Below are positions 1 to 7,439 of a DNA stretch of 20,324 nt, piece after piece. This DNA comes from a virus. The notes under the pieces are model-generated. The model saw only the letters and a list, made by a program, of their open reading frames with translations. It searched no databases and was not told where the DNA came from. Location of the stretch: positions 1 to 20,324 of the IMG/VR virus record IMGVR_UViG_3300036761_000039, one strand, 5' to 3'. Every line of letters begins with the position of its first letter. Positions within the stretch are counted from its first letter, which is position 1. Made by a program: the position numbers and the translations under genes.

Positions 1-282
1 AGTGCGATACAGTTTTGCCCGCGTGCCCACCAGCACCCGCAGCGCGTTGTATTCAGTGCGCGACACATCGGCGGCCGTCTCGATCTCGGTCGGCTCGGAG
101 ATCAGCGAACGCCGCACGGTCAACGGCAGCGGATTGCGCCGCGAGCGCTCCGAGCCGCGCACGTCGAACCAGCCATCGGGCAGCGTGACCACGGAGTTGC
201 GCGCTTCGAATGTCGAAACGTCGTCTTCTGGGTCCAGCTCCGGCAGCGTCACCGAACCGAACTGCGTGATTCTGTAACTCAT
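1..282 (-). CDS. Distal-tail-like protein, N-terminal part (runs off left edge)
   Basis: 94 codons are open from an ATG whose first bases overlap the tape-measure stop (ATGA), and the frame is still open at base 1, so this is a 5'-partial view of a longer gene. The translated start (MSYRITQFGSVTLPELDP) is beta-rich, followed by a stretch with a WFDVRGSERSRRNPLPLTV segment and an EYNALRVLVGTRAKLYR segment. That layout (short strand-rich opening, then a helix ending in a 'L..L.G.R..LYR' pattern) resembles proteins encoded directly after the tape measure gene in siphophages, commonly distal tail proteins that cap the tube and hold the baseplate. The position supports that role. The assignment is from context plus a weak pattern, and the missing C-terminal part prevents a firm call. 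Confidence 0.65.
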   Translation of the reverse strand, partial: MSYRITQFGSVTLPELDPEDDVSTFEARNSVVTLPDGWFDVRGSERSRRNPLPLTVRRSLISEPTEIETAADVSRTEYNALRVLVGTRAKLYRT

Positions 283-2564
283 CGCATCCCCATTGCGCGC
301 GCCGCACTCAGCACGCCCTGCTCAGCCGCCCGACGCACCTGGTTGGCGTCGCCGCCCGGCGCATGGATCGTCACGTTGAAGGTGTTCTGATAAGAACGGT
401 TACCGCTACCCGCCGCGGCCGTCGCTGCCGTCATGGCCCCCAAACCGGTCATAGAATTCACGCCGGTCGGCCCGGCTGGGCCGGTTGGCGGCGTTGCGCC
501 GCCGGGTGTCAATGATGGCAAAGTCGGCATCATCGCCGCGAGCGTCTTCATCACCGTGGCCCAATAATCGATCATCGCCTGCTGCTGCAGCTTCATACCG
601 GCGATGATGTTGTCCATGAACGTACTGCCGATGGCCTGCACATCTTTGACGATGGTATCCAGCGCGCCCTTGACGCCGCCGACAATCGCCGTCGCCGTCT
701 TGTCGGCGCCGACAATCGCCGCTTTCTTGTCGCCGGTACTCCCACCCGCCGCGCCGAAGAGGGCTTCCACCACCGATGTACCCGTGCCCGCCGCGGCCGC
801 AATATCGGCCACGAACTTGTCTTTGAGCGCCGCGGCCGTCTGTGCCGTCTTGGCCGCCTGGATCAGCGCCGGCACATTGATGAGCGCCTGCACAGCCCCG
901 GTCATCGCACCGCTGGTAAAGTCCTTGACGATCTGCATGGCGGCTTCTTGCGTCAGCCCCAACTTCTCAGCCCAGGGCGACTTTGCGCCGTTGACCGCCA
1001 CGTCGGCGGCCCGGAAGATGTTCTCAAACGGGCCATTCTCGCCCGGCTTCATGCCGCCGCCCGCTGCGCCGAGCGCATCACCCATCAGCCGCTTTACGTC
1101 ATCCATCGCCGTTCCGAGATAGCCCGAAACCAGGTTGACCGCCGCGCTCATTTTCTGCGAGTAGTCCCCGGCGACGGAGGTATTCAGCCGCTTGCCATTG
1201 GCGGCGATGGTTTCCTGGCCGGCCAGCACGCGGGCCATGACCGCCGCCTGCTCCTCCTCGGTCGGCGCATCATCGAAACGGGGCTGCGGCATGTTCTGAA
1301 TCACGCCCATCCAATCCAGATTCGGCCCGGTGGGCATGGCCCTGCCAAGAAACTTTTCGCGCTCGCGCAACGCCAGCAGCGCCGCAAGCTGATCCTTCTG
1401 GCGCTCCAACGTATCGGCGATCATGCCGCCCGCGCGCACCAGGCTTTTATTCGCTGCGTTGAAGTCGTCAATACCTTCTGATGCCTCACCCGCCGCGCCC
1501 GCAACCTTTTTGAGCGCGCCTTCCTCCGCGTGGGCCGCGTTGATGCCATCCAACGCTGCCACCGCCGCATCACGCCGGGCCGTCGCCAGATCCACGGCCG
1601 CTTGCGCAGCGGAGGTATCCATGCCCGCCGCGCGCGCCTGGTTCAGCCAATTTTCGGCTTCCGCCAGGTTGTTCGTGCTGACTTCCAACATGCCCACGGC
1701 GTTCTGTAGCGCCTGAATCTGCGCCGCGCCTTCGGCATCGGTCAACACCTCGCGCGCGCTGCGGGCGATCTTGGCGAGCGCATCCGCAAACTGTGTAAGC
1801 AGCGGCAGTGCCGAGCCGCCAACCGCCTCCTTGAAGTTGTTTACCTCGTTGGTCGCGATCTGCATCCGGCCCGCAAACGATTGCCCCGCCGCCGCCGCAC
1901 TGCCGCCGAACTCCTTCGACAGCTCCTGCAGAATGATCGCTTGCGCGCCGGCGACATCGTTCATCTCCATCATCGTCTTGATGGCATCTTTTTGCGACTC
2001 GGAGAATGCCACCCCGACGCGCCTGAGCGCCGTCAAGCCGGTGATGGGATCGTTGAGCGCCTTGCCGACCAGGATGGTCGTTTGCCGCAGTTGTTCTTCG
2101 GCGGGGATCGCGCCGCCGTTCATGGCGGTTGCCATGTCGAGAATGGCCTGCGTTGCCTGTGGGAAGGTAGAGCCGCCGACGCTCGTAAACGTCAGCAGCA
2201 TGGACTGCGCGCTGGTGATCGCGTCGTCTTCCACCCCAGAGAGGACGGCGAGCGAATCGGAGAGTCGCGTGATTGATGCGGAAGTCTGGCCCGACGCGCC
2301 GCCCGTGGAGGTCAGCGTGGCGTTGAGCTGCGCCATGATGCGATCAGCGGCAGCGGCCTCCTTGACTGAATCGGCCAGGAAGCCGCTTACCGCCGCGATT
2401 GCGCCACCGATGCCCGCGCCGATGCCGACCATGCCCAGCATTGATCCGCTGATGCGGGATGACCAGCCCTTCACATCGCGCTCAGCCTTGCTCAGACCGC
2501 GGCCTATCCCCGCGTCATCGGTCGTCAGCGCCAGTACCGCCCGGCCCAGAGTTTCATCACCCAC
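279..2564 (-). CDS. Tail tape measure protein
   Basis: A 761-residue protein starting at GTG, overlapping the preceding chaperone frame by 8 bases. It is long, Ala/Gly-rich and mostly helical. Residues about 42-66 are a Gly/Ala-rich hydrophobic segment and residues about 67-280 look like the conserved N-terminal tape-measure region (LTALRRVGVAFSESQKDAIK, the AGAQAIILQELSKEFGG stretch and a RMQIATNEVNNFKEAVG segment). The middle is heptad-like, another hydrophobic patch lies near residues 565-590, and the C-terminus has a Pro/Gly/Thr-rich linker followed by a beta-like tail. Tape measure proteins fill the tail tube and set its length; by the usual rule of about 1.5 angstrom per residue this one would give a tail of roughly 110 nm (inference). 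I see no lysozyme or peptidase domain in it. It is the largest gene here, placed between the chaperones and the distal tail gene as expected. Confidence 0.93.
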   Translation of the reverse strand: MGDETLGRAVLALTTDDAGIGRGLSKAERDVKGWSSRISGSMLGMVGIGAGIGGAIAAVSGFLADSVKEAAAADRIMAQLNATLTSTGGASGQTSASITRLSDSLAVLSGVEDDAITSAQSMLLTFTSVGGSTFPQATQAILDMATAMNGGAIPAEEQLRQTTILVGKALNDPITGLTALRRVGVAFSESQKDAIKTMMEMNDVAGAQAIILQELSKEFGGSAAAAGQSFAGRMQIATNEVNNFKEAVGGSALPLLTQFADALAKIARSAREVLTDAEGAAQIQALQNAVGMLEVSTNNLAEAENWLNQARAAGMDTSAAQAAVDLATARRDAAVAALDGINAAHAEEGALKKVAGAAGEASEGIDDFNAANKSLVRAGGMIADTLERQKDQLAALLALREREKFLGRAMPTGPNLDWMGVIQNMPQPRFDDAPTEEEQAAVMARVLAGQETIAANGKRLNTSVAGDYSQKMSAAVNLVSGYLGTAMDDVKRLMGDALGAAGGGMKPGENGPFENIFRAADVAVNGAKSPWAEKLGLTQEAAMQIVKDFTSGAMTGAVQALINVPALIQAAKTAQTAAALKDKFVADIAAAAGTGTSVVEALFGAAGGSTGDKKAAIVGADKTATAIVGGVKGALDTIVKDVQAIGSTFMDNIIAGMKLQQQAMIDYWATVMKTLAAMMPTLPSLTPGGATPPTGPAGPTGVNSMTGLGAMTAATAAAGSGNRSYQNTFNVTIHAPGGDANQVRRAAEQGVLSAARAMGMR

Positions 2565-2850
2565 GGCTCACCATCCCCAAGCTCTGCATCATGCGCTCGA
2601 ACTCTTCCCGCTTCATCGGCTCGCGCTTCGCTTTCGGTTTCCTTGTCGATCCGTCCACCTGGCGCCGCCAGCCGTCTAGCACCTTCTGGCGCTTGCGGTG
2701 ATCGATGTTGCTGTCCGCTGCCATGCCGATCTGCGCGCCCAGCAGCGCTTCTTCGGCCTGTAATGGCCCATACATGGCCTGGTAAGCCCGCAGCCAGCGC
2801 AGCGGCAGGTTCAGCCAGACGTCCGGATCCCCGCCGTAGAAACGCTGCAA
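2557..2850 (-). CDS. Tail assembly chaperone, second frame (gpT-like)
   Basis: A 97-residue frame beginning at a TTG codon, with segments RFYGGDPDVWLNLPLRWLRAY and a basic, Lys/Arg-rich C-terminal half. A W/L/Y-rich 'YGGDP..WL..P...L.AY' core is typical of the second tail-assembly chaperone found just upstream of tape measure genes. The frame is open and protein-like upstream of the TTG (it reads DWGALIPRLQRF across it), with no ATG, GTG or TTG there. Most likely it is made mainly as an extension of the upstream chaperone by a -1 shift near 2931-2934, giving a fusion of about 223 residues, as in lambda gpG-gpGT. Independent initiation at the TTG cannot be excluded. Its stop overlaps the tape measure start. 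Confidence 0.75.
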   Translation of the reverse strand: MQRFYGGDPDVWLNLPLRWLRAYQAMYGPLQAEEALLGAQIGMAADSNIDHRKRQKVLDGWRRQVDGSTRKPKAKREPMKREEFERMMQSLGMVSRG

Positions 2851-2858
2851 GCGGGGAA

Positions 2859-3227
2859 TCAGGGCGCCCCAGTCGGCTGGTTCGTCGGCGACGGGAGCGC
2901 CTGGGGCTGGCTCGCCTCCGTCGCCTCTCGAAAAGCCTTGATGATGGCGAGCTTCTGACCATCCCGCAACCGATCCCGCACCTCGACCGGCATCTCCGGC
3001 AGCACCAGGGCCGTCAGATCGTCCAACACCCCCGCCAGCCGGTCAATCTCCGCATCGGTCAGATCATCCCGATCCATCAATCCGGCCAGATCGTTCTGGG
3101 CGCGTTGGATGCGCGCCAGGTCGGCCAGGCCGAAATCCTCAGCCGTTTTGAGCGTGTAATCGGTCTTATCAATACAGACCACGGGCCGCTCCGCCAGGGT
3201 GTCCAGCGTCAGGATGCGCGTCGCCAT
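2859..3227 (-). CDS. Tail assembly chaperone, first frame (gpG-like)
   Basis: A 122-residue acidic, helical protein. The opening MATRILTLDTLAERPVVCID is a strand-rich segment, followed by helices with many Asp/Leu/Arg residues (LADLARIQRAQNDLAGLMDR) and a Pro/Gln-rich C-terminal tail that is probably disordered. Size, acidity and position between the tail tube and the tape measure match the first tail-assembly chaperone, which coats the tape measure while the tube is built. Its start codon overlaps the tail tube stop (TAATG), so translation is probably coupled. Residues 98-100 (Ala-Phe-Arg, codons GCT TTT CGA) contain the best candidate site for slipping into the -1 frame of the next reading frame. 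Confidence 0.8.
   Translation of the reverse strand: MATRILTLDTLAERPVVCIDKTDYTLKTAEDFGLADLARIQRAQNDLAGLMDRDDLTDAEIDRLAGVLDDLTALVLPEMPVEVRDRLRDGQKLAIIKAFREATEASQPQALPSPTNQPTGAP
2929..2934 (-). promoter_or_regulatory. Candidate -1 ribosomal frameshift site in tail chaperone genes
   Basis: On the minus strand the first chaperone frame reads AAG GCT TTT CGA. The run of four T lets a Phe tRNA on TTT slip back one base and still pair with TTT, and the next zero-frame codon, CGA, is often slow. After the slip the ribosome reads TCG and then 124 codons without a stop through the second chaperone frame. The site is not a perfect X-XXY-YYZ heptamer, so the exact slip point is uncertain; the need for a shift is better supported than the site. 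Confidence 0.45.
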
Positions 3228-3805
3228 TATGCCGCCACGGAGGCTTGCGCGCGATACGTGCCAAAGCGCCCTGGATATTCCAAGTCTTCGAAGGCGGACA
3301 GCTTGACAGACAGCGTCGAGGCGTCGGCTTTCGAGTATTGCACTTCCACCGTATCCGAGACGGACACGCGCGCATACTCGTACTGTGCATCGGCATCGGA
3401 GAGCGGGGATGCGCCCCGAATCAGGCAGGCGTATTGCGCCGGCGTGCTGTTGGGCGCGATGCGAAAATACTGCGTGCCAGGCGTGCCACTGGCGGCAGCG
3501 ACAGCGACCACCGCGGCATCATCGAGCAGCCTGGCGTAGCGCTGCGGGGTGATCTCCGCTAAGTTGAAGGCGATCTCGTCGCGCGCGCTGTTCAGGGTGA
3601 CCTTCTGCACCTGCGGAGAGCACCCTTTAAAGTGCTCATCGTACTCCCGGATATGCGAGACGGTCACGCCGTCATCGTCGGTGCAGCCCAGATCAAGCCA
3701 ATACGCCCCCGGCGTTTCGTCGGTGTCGGGGAACGCAGTCCCCACGGGCGCGAGATACACGTGGCCCACGCCAACGATGATCTCGTAAGGTAAATTGTTT
3801 CCCAT
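3227..3805 (-). CDS. Major tail (tail tube) protein
   Basis: A 192-residue, beta-rich protein. I chose the ATG at 3805 (MGNNLPYEIIVGVGHVYLA) because an AGGGAGA ribosome binding site precedes it and because the longer open frame would run into the tail terminator gene. The sequence begins with a short strand that presents an 'APVGTAFPDTDETP' loop, then a region with DEHFKGCSPQVQKVTLNSA, and a helix with ITPQRYARLLDD. This pattern (an early 'vG..YlAP.Gt..P' strand followed by 'd....v.g.q......i..sr.e..i.f.l.e.t....a') is typical of tail tube proteins of long-tailed phages. It sits between the tail terminator and the tail chaperones, which is the normal place. It would polymerise into the hexameric tube around the tape measure. 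Confidence 0.85.
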   Translation of the reverse strand: MGNNLPYEIIVGVGHVYLAPVGTAFPDTDETPGAYWLDLGCTDDDGVTVSHIREYDEHFKGCSPQVQKVTLNSARDEIAFNLAEITPQRYARLLDDAAVVAVAAASGTPGTQYFRIAPNSTPAQYACLIRGASPLSDADAQYEYARVSVSDTVEVQYSKADASTLSVKLSAFEDLEYPGRFGTYRAQASVAA

Positions 3806-3825
3806 GATCCAATCTCCCTGTGTTG

Positions 3826-4233
3826 CTATTCGCTGGCGATGACACGCCAGCTTGACCACGTTAGCGGCCAATCAGTATCCGGGTCACGCAGTTCCATTGG
3901 CCCGGAAAGTTCGACGGCAGAATGCAAGAGCGAATCCGCCGCAAGGTCGCGGCGCAAGGTGCGCAGCGCCGCCCGCGTTGCCAGATACAGGCTTGTCGCC
4001 TGCAAGCCGGTCGCGCCGTAGCAGGTCACATCGATCACGATCTGCATGATCGGCACATCGGACGCCGGGCCGCCGCCCCCGGCCAAAGTCACAACCACGG
4101 CTTGCCGCGGCATGGCGCTCGCATCGGTCTTCGGCAGCTCGCCCGCATAGATGCGCGTGCTCGCGAGCGTGCGCAGATCGGCATCGTTCAGCAGATGCGA
4201 GCGGACTGCCGTCAACGGGTTGGCGATGCTCAT
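3826..4233 (-). CDS. Tail terminator protein
   Basis: 135 residues from the ATG at 4233, which overlaps the preceding stop as ATGA. A longer open frame starting at 4389 lies wholly inside the gp10-like gene and was not used. The protein has an N-terminal helix (NPLTAVRSHLLNDADLRTL), strands with VVVTLAGG and MQIVIDVTCYGA, a helix with YLATRAALRTLRRDL, and a final WPLTWSSWRVIASE strand. This alpha/beta arrangement and size fit tail terminators, which cap the growing tube and later bind the head. Position after the gp10-like gene and before the tail tube agrees. Identification is by fold pattern and gene order, not by a diagnostic motif. Confidence 0.75.
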   Translation of the reverse strand: MSIANPLTAVRSHLLNDADLRTLASTRIYAGELPKTDASAMPRQAVVVTLAGGGGPASDVPIMQIVIDVTCYGATGLQATSLYLATRAALRTLRRDLAADSLLHSAVELSGPMELRDPDTDWPLTWSSWRVIASE

Positions 4234-4577
4234 GCGCCCCTCGCAAAGAAGGCGCGAATCCTGCCCGCTAGACGCGGGTACTGGATCTGCGCCGCCGGTC
4301 GCAGATACGGCTGCGCCGACATGCGCGCCGTGCCGATCTCCTGCCACAGGGCATATGAAACATCTGCCGAGCCCCAGCGGCCCACCCACCTTCCGCCCTC
4401 GCGTCGTGCCGCCTGATGCCCTCTCGGAATGCTGCGTCGCAGATTGCCCGTGCGCACGCGCACCCGGCTCATGGCCGGGTCCTGACAGGCCAGCGTCGTT
4501 TCATCGATGCCGAGCCGCTGGGCCTCTTCGATGCGCTTTTTGATCTTGTCGCCGTACCAGGTCAACTTGACGCTCAC
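4230..4577 (-). CDS. HK97 gp10-like head-tail joining protein
   Basis: 115 residues starting at GTG, overlapping the preceding stop as GTGA. It has the signature seen in HK97 gp10-family proteins: an N-terminal amphipathic helix, a V-R-T-G-N-L-R-R-S-I motif near residues 40-50, then a Y-A-x-x-x-E-x-G-T motif (here SYALWQEIGTARM) followed by QPYLRPA. The family is a minor component of head-tail joining in siphophages; the exact function varies. Here it lies between head closure and tail terminator, the canonical place. The protein is basic and slightly shorter than many relatives. Confidence 0.85.
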   Translation of the reverse strand: MSVKLTWYGDKIKKRIEEAQRLGIDETTLACQDPAMSRVRVRTGNLRRSIPRGHQAARREGGRWVGRWGSADVSYALWQEIGTARMSAQPYLRPAAQIQYPRLAGRIRAFFARGA

Positions 4578-4927
4578 GATTCAACCACCTCCAGCACCAG
4601 CAGCAGATGATCGGGCTTGCGGACGATCTGCGTGATGTTGAACACCGCCGCCGTGATCATCTGCCCGCGCCGATCGCGCACCCCATTGATGCGGTCCTCT
4701 TCCGTGATATCCACCCCCAGCGGCAGCAGCAGCCGGTGGGCGTAGATGTCCGCATTGCGCTCGCCGGCGATCTCGCCGCGCTGCGCGGAAGGCTCCCAGA
4801 AATAGCACGCCTGCCCAGTCACGTGCGCATACCACACTGGCGCGTCCGGTTGCCCGTAGGCATCCGCCACGAGGTTGCCGTCGCGCTCGATGGTGGCCCG
4901 ATGCACCATGCGCTGCCGTATGCTCAT
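4574..4927 (-). CDS. Head closure (stopper) protein
   Basis: 117 residues from an ATG that overlaps the connector stop (ATGA). Visible segments are MVHRATIERDGNLVADAYGQ, a W-Y-A-H-V stretch, CYFWEP, a run of strands ending in AHRLLLPLGVDITEEDRING, and VFNITQIVRKPDH. This small beta-barrel layout with 'd..D.I..v.dr.g....' is typical of SPP1 gp16-like head closure proteins, which seal the connector after packaging and form the interface with the tail. The gene lies between a gp6-like connector and a gp10-like gene, the usual order. Confidence 0.78.
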   Translation of the reverse strand: MSIRQRMVHRATIERDGNLVADAYGQPDAPVWYAHVTGQACYFWEPSAQRGEIAGERNADIYAHRLLLPLGVDITEEDRINGVRDRRGQMITAAVFNITQIVRKPDHLLLVLEVVES

Positions 4928-5451
4928 GCCAGGAACACCCCGCCGCGTGGCGCCAGCTTTCTGAGCAGGCGCTCGCGCTCACGCTGATAATCCGCCGACG
5001 TGGCGGAGTAGTCGCCGCTGCCCACGCTCTCCTGCTGGACGCCGTTGTAGCGCACGGCGAGCTGCACCAGTTGCGTCAGTACCGCCGTGCGCTGTGCCGT
5101 CATGGTCTGCGGCACATACACGACGGTCACCCGCTCGCCCCAGGTAGCACGGCCGTGCGTGCCGTCCGGGTCCCGGTCAAGTTCCTGGTTCCACCATAGT
5201 TCGTAATCGTCGGCGGCCAGCGTCGTCGTGGTCTCCCCGACCTCCTCAGAGATCGACGTGATCGACGACACCAGCCGGGAGAGGAATAGCCGTTCCGACC
5301 CGCCCTTGAAGATCTCCGTCTGCGTGCTCAGCGCGCCGAAGCGTTGCAGGATCTCGCCGTCTTCGGAGTCGATAAGCCGCTGCAAGGCGTCGTTGCTCAG
5401 ATCGGTCTCGACATGCTCCCGGATCTGTGCCAGGGTCAGCAGTGCTGCCAT
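4924..5451 (-). CDS. gp6-like head-tail connector (adaptor) protein
   Basis: 175 residues starting at ATG behind a GAGAGGAAA ribosome binding site. The N-terminus (LTLAQIREHVETDLSNDALQ) is the helical start typical of phage connector proteins of the HK97 gp6/SPP1 gp15 class: 'L....v......ls...l..li......i...G'. A strand-loop region with ETTTTLAADDYELWWNQELD follows, then helices with TAVLTQLVQLAVRYNGVQQE. These proteins form a dodecameric ring under the portal and take part in head completion. It is the first gene of a block in which each start overlaps the preceding stop. The N-terminal pattern is clear; the middle is divergent. Confidence 0.82.
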   Translation of the reverse strand: MAALLTLAQIREHVETDLSNDALQRLIDSEDGEILQRFGALSTQTEIFKGGSERLFLSRLVSSITSISEEVGETTTTLAADDYELWWNQELDRDPDGTHGRATWGERVTVVYVPQTMTAQRTAVLTQLVQLAVRYNGVQQESVGSGDYSATSADYQRERERLLRKLAPRGGVFLA

Positions 5452-5504
5452 CGTCTTTCCTCTCCCAGTCGATTACGAGCTTGCGCTCCCAGTCGGTGCG
5501 CATG

Positions 5505-5891
5505 TTACGGCAGGCGCACTACCCGGCATGACAGCCCGGTGATCTCGCTGACGGTGAAACCGGACAGCAGCGAGGAACCGGGCGTGTTGTAGGTGTTCGG
5601 CGGGAACGGCCCGATGATGACCAGTGACGTGGTCGCGATCGCATCAGCCGCGCCAGCCGCCACCACTGACGTGCGCTGCGCGACGGCCAGGCCGTCCACA
5701 GTGCCCGGCGTGTCGAAGATCACATTGCAGTTCGCCGCGCCGGTCTTCTGGAAGATGATCGCCTCGCGCCCGGTGTTGACGAACGTGAACGTGTCGGCCA
5801 CGTTCAGCAGCGGGCTTGAGCCGCTTGCGGTGTAGGTGGTGGTCACGCCCCCGCGCGTGATGTCCTGGACAGAAAGGGTTACAGTTGCCAT
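5505..5891 (-). CDS. Small beta-rich capsid-associated protein (putative decoration)
   Basis: 128 residues from an ATG behind an AGGAG site. It opens with MATVTLSVQDITRGGVTTTY and has segments ADTFTFVNTGREAIIFQKTG, TVDGLAVAQRTSVVAAGAA and IGPFPPNTYNTPG. Small proteins with the pattern 'v.TVDGLaV.drtv.vpaG.....GPFP...Y' occur widely downstream of major capsid genes in siphophages and are thought to be structural or head-decorating. I recognise the pattern, but no biochemical function follows from it. The gap upstream holds a strong hairpin (5932-5957). Confidence 0.6.
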   Translation of the reverse strand: MATVTLSVQDITRGGVTTTYTASGSSPLLNVADTFTFVNTGREAIIFQKTGAANCNVIFDTPGTVDGLAVAQRTSVVAAGAADAIATTSLVIIGPFPPNTYNTPGSSLLSGFTVSEITGLSCRVVRLP

Positions 5892-5931
5892 TGTAGATCT
5901 CCTGTTGTGATAATCAGCCTTACTGCGTCAA

Positions 5932-5957
5932 CGGGCGCTCGCTCACACGAGCGCCCG
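5932..5957 (-). terminator. Strong intergenic hairpin without U-tract
   Basis: A perfect 10-bp inverted repeat (CGGGCGCTCG / CGAGCGCCCG) with a 6-base loop lies 4 bases after the stop of the 86-residue gene (CDS 5962-6222) and 41 bases before the next start. There is no run of T after it on the minus strand, so it is not a classical intrinsic terminator. It could be an attenuator or an mRNA-processing or stability hairpin. Confidence 0.5.
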
Positions 5958-5961
5958 CTCG

Positions 5962-6222
5962 TTATGCCGCCACTGGCTCGCTTGCCTCAGCGAACTTGCC
6001 ATCGAAGGACTGCGAAGAAGTCGTCACCTCGGTCGTGATCTTGGTGAACGTCGCCTCGAAGTAGCCGAGCTGTCGCCCGCCTGTCATCACGCCCATTGCT
6101 GCCGCGATCTTGGCGGCAATGTCCACGTCGCCCACAATCAACTTGCCTGCCTCGTAGTGGGCGTCCCCGACGATCTTTACTACGGCATCGGGTTCGGAAT
6201 GAATTGGGATTCCATTTGCCAT
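5962..6222 (-). CDS. Hypothetical protein in head module
   Basis: 86 residues from an ATG with an AGGAG site 6 bases upstream. I do not recognise the family. The sequence has a short polar start (MANGIPIHSEPDAVVKIVGD), an alternating hydrophobic region with KLIVGDVDIAAKIAAAMGV, and a Ser/Thr-rich, probably extended C-terminus (ITTEVTTSSQSFDGKF). No signal peptide or membrane segment is visible. It lies between two putative decoration-type genes and is flanked on both sides by strong hairpins (6238-6276 and 5932-5957), so it is probably a small virion-associated or assembly protein expressed at its own level. This role is inferred only from location. Confidence 0.6.
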   Translation of the reverse strand: MANGIPIHSEPDAVVKIVGDAHYEAGKLIVGDVDIAAKIAAAMGVMTGGRQLGYFEATFTKITTEVTTSSQSFDGKFAEASEPVAA

Positions 6223-6237
6223 GATCTGCTCCTATGT

Positions 6238-6276
6238 GGGCGGGGTGCTACACGTCGCAACGGAGCACTCCCGCCC
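6238..6276 (-). terminator. Long intergenic hairpin with one bulge
   Basis: Arms at 6238-6249 (GGGCGGGGTGCT) and 6264-6276 (AGCACTCCCGCCC) pair over 12 bp with a single bulged base and a 14-base loop. It begins 5 bases after the stop of the 374-residue gene on the minus strand and is followed by the ribosome binding site of the next gene, with no T-tract. It may act as a weak terminator, attenuator or 3'-end stabiliser. Confidence 0.5.
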
Positions 6277-6281
6277 GGATG

Positions 6282-7406
6282 CTAGGCCGTCGCCGCGCTG
6301 ACGACGTAGTGCAGGAAGCCGGTCAGCTTGCCTGCGGTCAAGTCCTGCACGCCCACGGTCGCCGTGATCTCGCGCGCCGCCGTGCATTTGATGCCCGTCG
6401 ATTCGGGCGTGTTGCTCTTGGGCGTGATCGCCTTAAGCCCGGTCGTCGAGTACGGCGCGCCGCTCACGGCCGTCGCCGTCTGGATATCGTTCGCGCCCTG
6501 CACCATGATCGCGATGGTCGCCGTGCCCGCCGCCGAAGTGAAGACGGTATTGACCTCGAAGAAGCCGCCGATCACTACCGCATACTGCGGCAGCGTCACG
6601 CTCAAACCGTGTGCGCCAGAGGTGCGCATTCCCGCCGTGGCGCTGGGATCGAACGTGAAGCGCGCCACGCCCTGGCGCAGCAAGCCATCGCTGAGCATCC
6701 CGGCCGCCGCGCACTTGGCATTGATCTCCGCTGCCGTCGCCGTGACCAGCGTACCAGCCACCGCGCCCAGGTACAGCGCCGCGGTGTGGAACTCGTCAAG
6801 CTCTTTGGCCGCGCCCAGAACAGCGGTCTTGGATGCCGTCGCGACGCCTGCGGTCGGGCCATCGTTGAAGTTCAACTCCGCCGTGCTCGACGTGGTTGAC
6901 ACGGGCGCGAGCGGTGTCCAGATCGGCGCCAGCGCCGTGCCGGTGTTGTAGTATTGCGCGCCGTTGTCAGTGCGCAGCAGCACTTTGCCCACCGCCGAGC
7001 CGATGCCCGTGGCGTCAACGCCCGGCGTGCCCACGGCGACGGTCAGCGTCACCAGCGCCGCGCCCGCCTCAGCGACGGTGCTGGAATAGACACTCAGCAG
7101 CGCCACGTTGCGCTTGAGCATGTTGCCGGCGTCGAACGTGACCTGGTAGACGTTCGTCGGCGCGCCCGCGAGCGTCACCGAACAGCCGAGCGCCCCGATG
7201 GATGGCAGCGCCCGCAGCGCCGCTTCTACCACTACCGCCGCCGCGTTCCAGGCCAGTGAGGCTGTGCGATAGCCCTCGAACGCAAGCACAAACGCGCCGC
7301 TCGCGCTCGCGCTGCCGTAGGTGATCGTTTGCACCTCATCGGTGCCATTCGATGGCGCTCCCGAATGCAACAGGGGATCGCTCGTGGTTCCTTCGATGAT
7401 TGGCAT
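6282..7406 (-). CDS. Head decoration / head-fibre-like protein
   Basis: 374 residues. I use the ATG at 7406 (MPIIEGTTSDPLLHSGAPSN) because a GGGAGG site lies 5-6 bases upstream; an open extension to 7436 lacks support. Three parts are visible. Residues about 23-107 are a beta domain of the type 'G.F.L.F.G..T..l.wnA.a..v..aL.aLp.iG....v', found in many phage and surface proteins. A Thr/Ala-rich middle carries VTATAAEINAKC, a motif common in phage fibre-like proteins. The C-terminal about 130 residues are strand-rich, with the pattern 'F.psa...mRt.GaH.L.v.lP..AvV...f..v.T.FtSaa..atia..vqGanD'. It directly follows the major capsid gene, so a decorating or head-fibre role is likely. The biochemical target is unknown. 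Confidence 0.65.
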   Translation of the reverse strand: MPIIEGTTSDPLLHSGAPSNGTDEVQTITYGSASASGAFVLAFEGYRTASLAWNAAAVVVEAALRALPSIGALGCSVTLAGAPTNVYQVTFDAGNMLKRNVALLSVYSSTVAEAGAALVTLTVAVGTPGVDATGIGSAVGKVLLRTDNGAQYYNTGTALAPIWTPLAPVSTTSSTAELNFNDGPTAGVATASKTAVLGAAKELDEFHTAALYLGAVAGTLVTATAAEINAKCAAAGMLSDGLLRQGVARFTFDPSATAGMRTSGAHGLSVTLPQYAVVIGGFFEVNTVFTSAAGTATIAIMVQGANDIQTATAVSGAPYSTTGLKAITPKSNTPESTGIKCTAAREITATVGVQDLTAGKLTGFLHYVVSAATA

Positions 7407-7439
7407 GGTATCCTCCCGTGTTCCGATAATGACCATTAC

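Noticed and set aside
279-2564. Search for a lysozyme or peptidase domain in the tape measure protein
   Set aside because: No catalytic motif or Cys/His/Glu cluster of such domains is visible; the C-terminus is low-complexity and beta-like.
3806-4389. Longer starts for tail tube (3871) and tail terminator (4389), and likewise 7436, 10221, 16254 and 17429
   Set aside because: These extensions run into neighbouring genes or lack a ribosome binding site, while downstream ATGs have one or form ATGA overlaps.
5905-5938. TTGACG and GATTAT as a promoter in the gap after the 86-residue gene
   Set aside because: The spacing between the hexamers is only 10 bases, too short for a sigma-70-type promoter.
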